Source of the DNA: UBA7328 sp036479115
Lineage (GTDB): Bacteria > Bacteroidota > Bacteroidia > Chitinophagales > Saprospiraceae
DNA length: 6,318 nt
Reading direction: 5' to 3'
NCBI GenBank assembly: GCA_036479115.1
Contig: JAZGFD010000322.1
Location: forward strand, 1-6,318
Positions within the stretch are counted from its first letter, which is position 1. Each line of letters starts with the position of its first letter. Position numbers and translations under genes: made by a program. The notes under the pieces are model-generated. The model did no database searches and had not been told where the DNA came from. It saw only the letters and a program-made list of their open reading frames with translations. Below, piece after piece: positions 5,389 to 6,318 of this stretch.

Positions 5389-6318
5389 CTATGACACTTC
5401 TTTTTTCTCTGTGCTAAAAACTTTTTCTAATTGATACCCAGTGAGCCTGTTGTGATAAAAATATAGTAATTTTAAGTTCATTGTTTTATACATATCTCCG
5501 TCTTTATACCAAGGCATAGATGCATGAAATGAATTCAAATGTTTTAAACCGTCACTGATGATATCACCTGTACTTTCTTCCATGATTGGAGATAGCTTAA
5601 GGCTGCCATTTTGATTCATTTTCTTTAATTGGTCCAAAAGTTGAGTTACAACATATTCATATTCTGATAATGGTATAGACACTTGTTCTGGAGCGAGGCT
5701 AAGCAATGTGAATTTATCCAAATCTTTGTACTTACTTTCAAGTATTTTATAAGCAGAAAATGCAACCAAATGGCTGGATAAAACAATGTTTTCTGTCTTA
5801 TAACTCTCTAATATCTTTTTTGCAAACACTCTGGTATAAACGTCATTTCTTTGCTTGTCAATGGTGACTATGTCTCCACTAATAAAATGTTGTTCGATAT
5901 CAATAATTTTGCCATTCTTGACGCTCTCTCCTTTTTCATTTAATTCATTTCCGAAAACATCCATGGGTTTTCCAAATGACATGTATACCTCAGAATCAGA
6001 TTTTAAAAAGCGTTGCAACAGATGGAAAAATGATGTTTTTTTCTTTGTCCGAGAAGCTATATAATTTGCCCTACCCTCTTTCCTCAAATGTTGATTAATA
6101 AGATCTTCTGCTTCAAATATAAAATGATAACTTACCACTAATGGTACTACCATTATTTTCTTTTTAAGCCCTTTCTCATAGTTGTGATTTTGAGCTTCAA
6201 TGAGTGTACCTAGTAAGCCAAATTTGAGGTTCTTTTCTAATGCTCCACTTCTTGATCGAGTGCCTCCTGGAAAAAAGACCGTATTGAGATTATTAAGAAA
6301 ACTTAATACACTAAATTC
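5389..6318 (-). CDS. PlsB-like glycerol-3-phosphate acyltransferase, N-terminus beyond window
   Basis: Membrane-associated phospholipid-synthesis acyltransferase, predicted to transfer a fatty acyl chain to glycerol-3-phosphate (possibly another glycerolipid acceptor). The frame is open to the right edge, giving 309 visible residues; the ATG at 6153 is an internal Met. The added upstream part holds acyltransferase motif III, FFPGGTRSRSG (residues 15-25 of the visible part), then LKFGLLGT, and motif IV, IMVVPLVVSYH (55-65). Motif I (HxxxxD) and motif II must lie outside the window. Downstream, VYMSFGKPMDVFG and ENIVLSSHLVAFSAYKILE agree with PlsB-type enzymes, which have a long C-terminal region, rather than with short PlsC enzymes. 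It ends in a Lys/Glu-rich tail. The exonuclease gene follows after 41 bases on the same strand. PlsB versus a related lysophosphatidate acyltransferase cannot be settled without the N-terminus. Confidence 0.85.
   Translation of the reverse strand, partial: EFSVLSFLNNLNTVFFPGGTRSRSGALEKNLKFGLLGTLIEAQNHNYEKGLKKKIMVVPLVVSYHFIFEAEDLINQHLRKEGRANYIASRTKKKTSFFHLLQRFLKSDSEVYMSFGKPMDVFGNELNEKGESVKNGKIIDIEQHFISGDIVTIDKQRNDVYTRVFAKKILESYKTENIVLSSHLVAFSAYKILESKYKDLDKFTLLSLAPEQVSIPLSEYEYVVTQLLDQLKKMNQNGSLKLSPIMEESTGDIISDGLKHLNSFHASMPWYKDGDMYKTMNLKLLYFYHNRLTGYQLEKVFSTEKKEVS

Noticed and set aside
5855..6064. + strand open frame opposite the acyltransferase gene
   Set aside because: Antisense to a gene with clear acyltransferase motifs.
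1..6318. Defence system, CRISPR array, transposase gene, tRNA or rRNA
   Set aside because: No spaced repeats of CRISPR type, no transposase or toxin-antitoxin-like frames and no RNA gene signatures were seen. The MazG-like protein is a nucleotide pyrophosphohydrolase and is not beside mazE or mazF.

Overview
The window is AT-rich bacterial DNA that most probably comes from the phylum Bacteroidota. The reasons are the mix of protein families (a Bacteroidota-style TrmD with a DYQFGGGAGMVM segment, a secreted DUF4412-like protein, a MazG-like protein ending in the SNMSK type), starts that lack strong Shine-Dalgarno sequences, and long AT-rich gaps. Genus and species cannot be read from it. There are seven genes. 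Both edge genes are cut: the first lacks its N-terminus and the last lacks its N-terminus on the other strand.

Layout. On the + strand (1-2407): the C-terminal five sixths or so of an M20-family metallodipeptidase; trmD (tRNA m1G37 methyltransferase), starting 5 bases after it and so probably co-transcribed; then, after an 82-base gap with short repeats, a MazG/PRA-PH-like nucleotide pyrophosphohydrolase. A 179-base convergent gap (2408-2586) follows. It holds a TAA microsatellite, a 109-base segment bounded by perfect 11-base inverted repeats, and several hairpins that look like terminators. All genes from 2587 to the right edge lie on the - strand. In the direction of transcription they are a PlsB-like glycerolipid acyltransferase (cut at the window edge), a DEDDh exonuclease of the KapD/ERI-1 type 41 bases after it, a Met-rich secreted DUF4412-like protein, and a 291-residue LEA-like amphipathic helical protein with an acidic tail bearing an EF-hand-like loop.

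The 516 bases between the last two genes have no convincing gene. They contain an exact 26-base tandem duplication carrying a perfect 10-base palindrome, and a separate 12-base palindrome. A 13-base sequence in the duplication recurs upstream of the DUF4412-like gene, which hints at a shared regulatory site.

The genes are mostly housekeeping: peptide breakdown, tRNA modification, nucleotide-pool cleaning, RNA/DNA trimming and phospholipid synthesis. No mobile element with a transposase, CRISPR array, tRNA or rRNA is visible. I see no new multi-gene system. The least explained items are the LEA-like protein, the inverted-repeat segment in the convergent gap and the repeated motif upstream of two genes.
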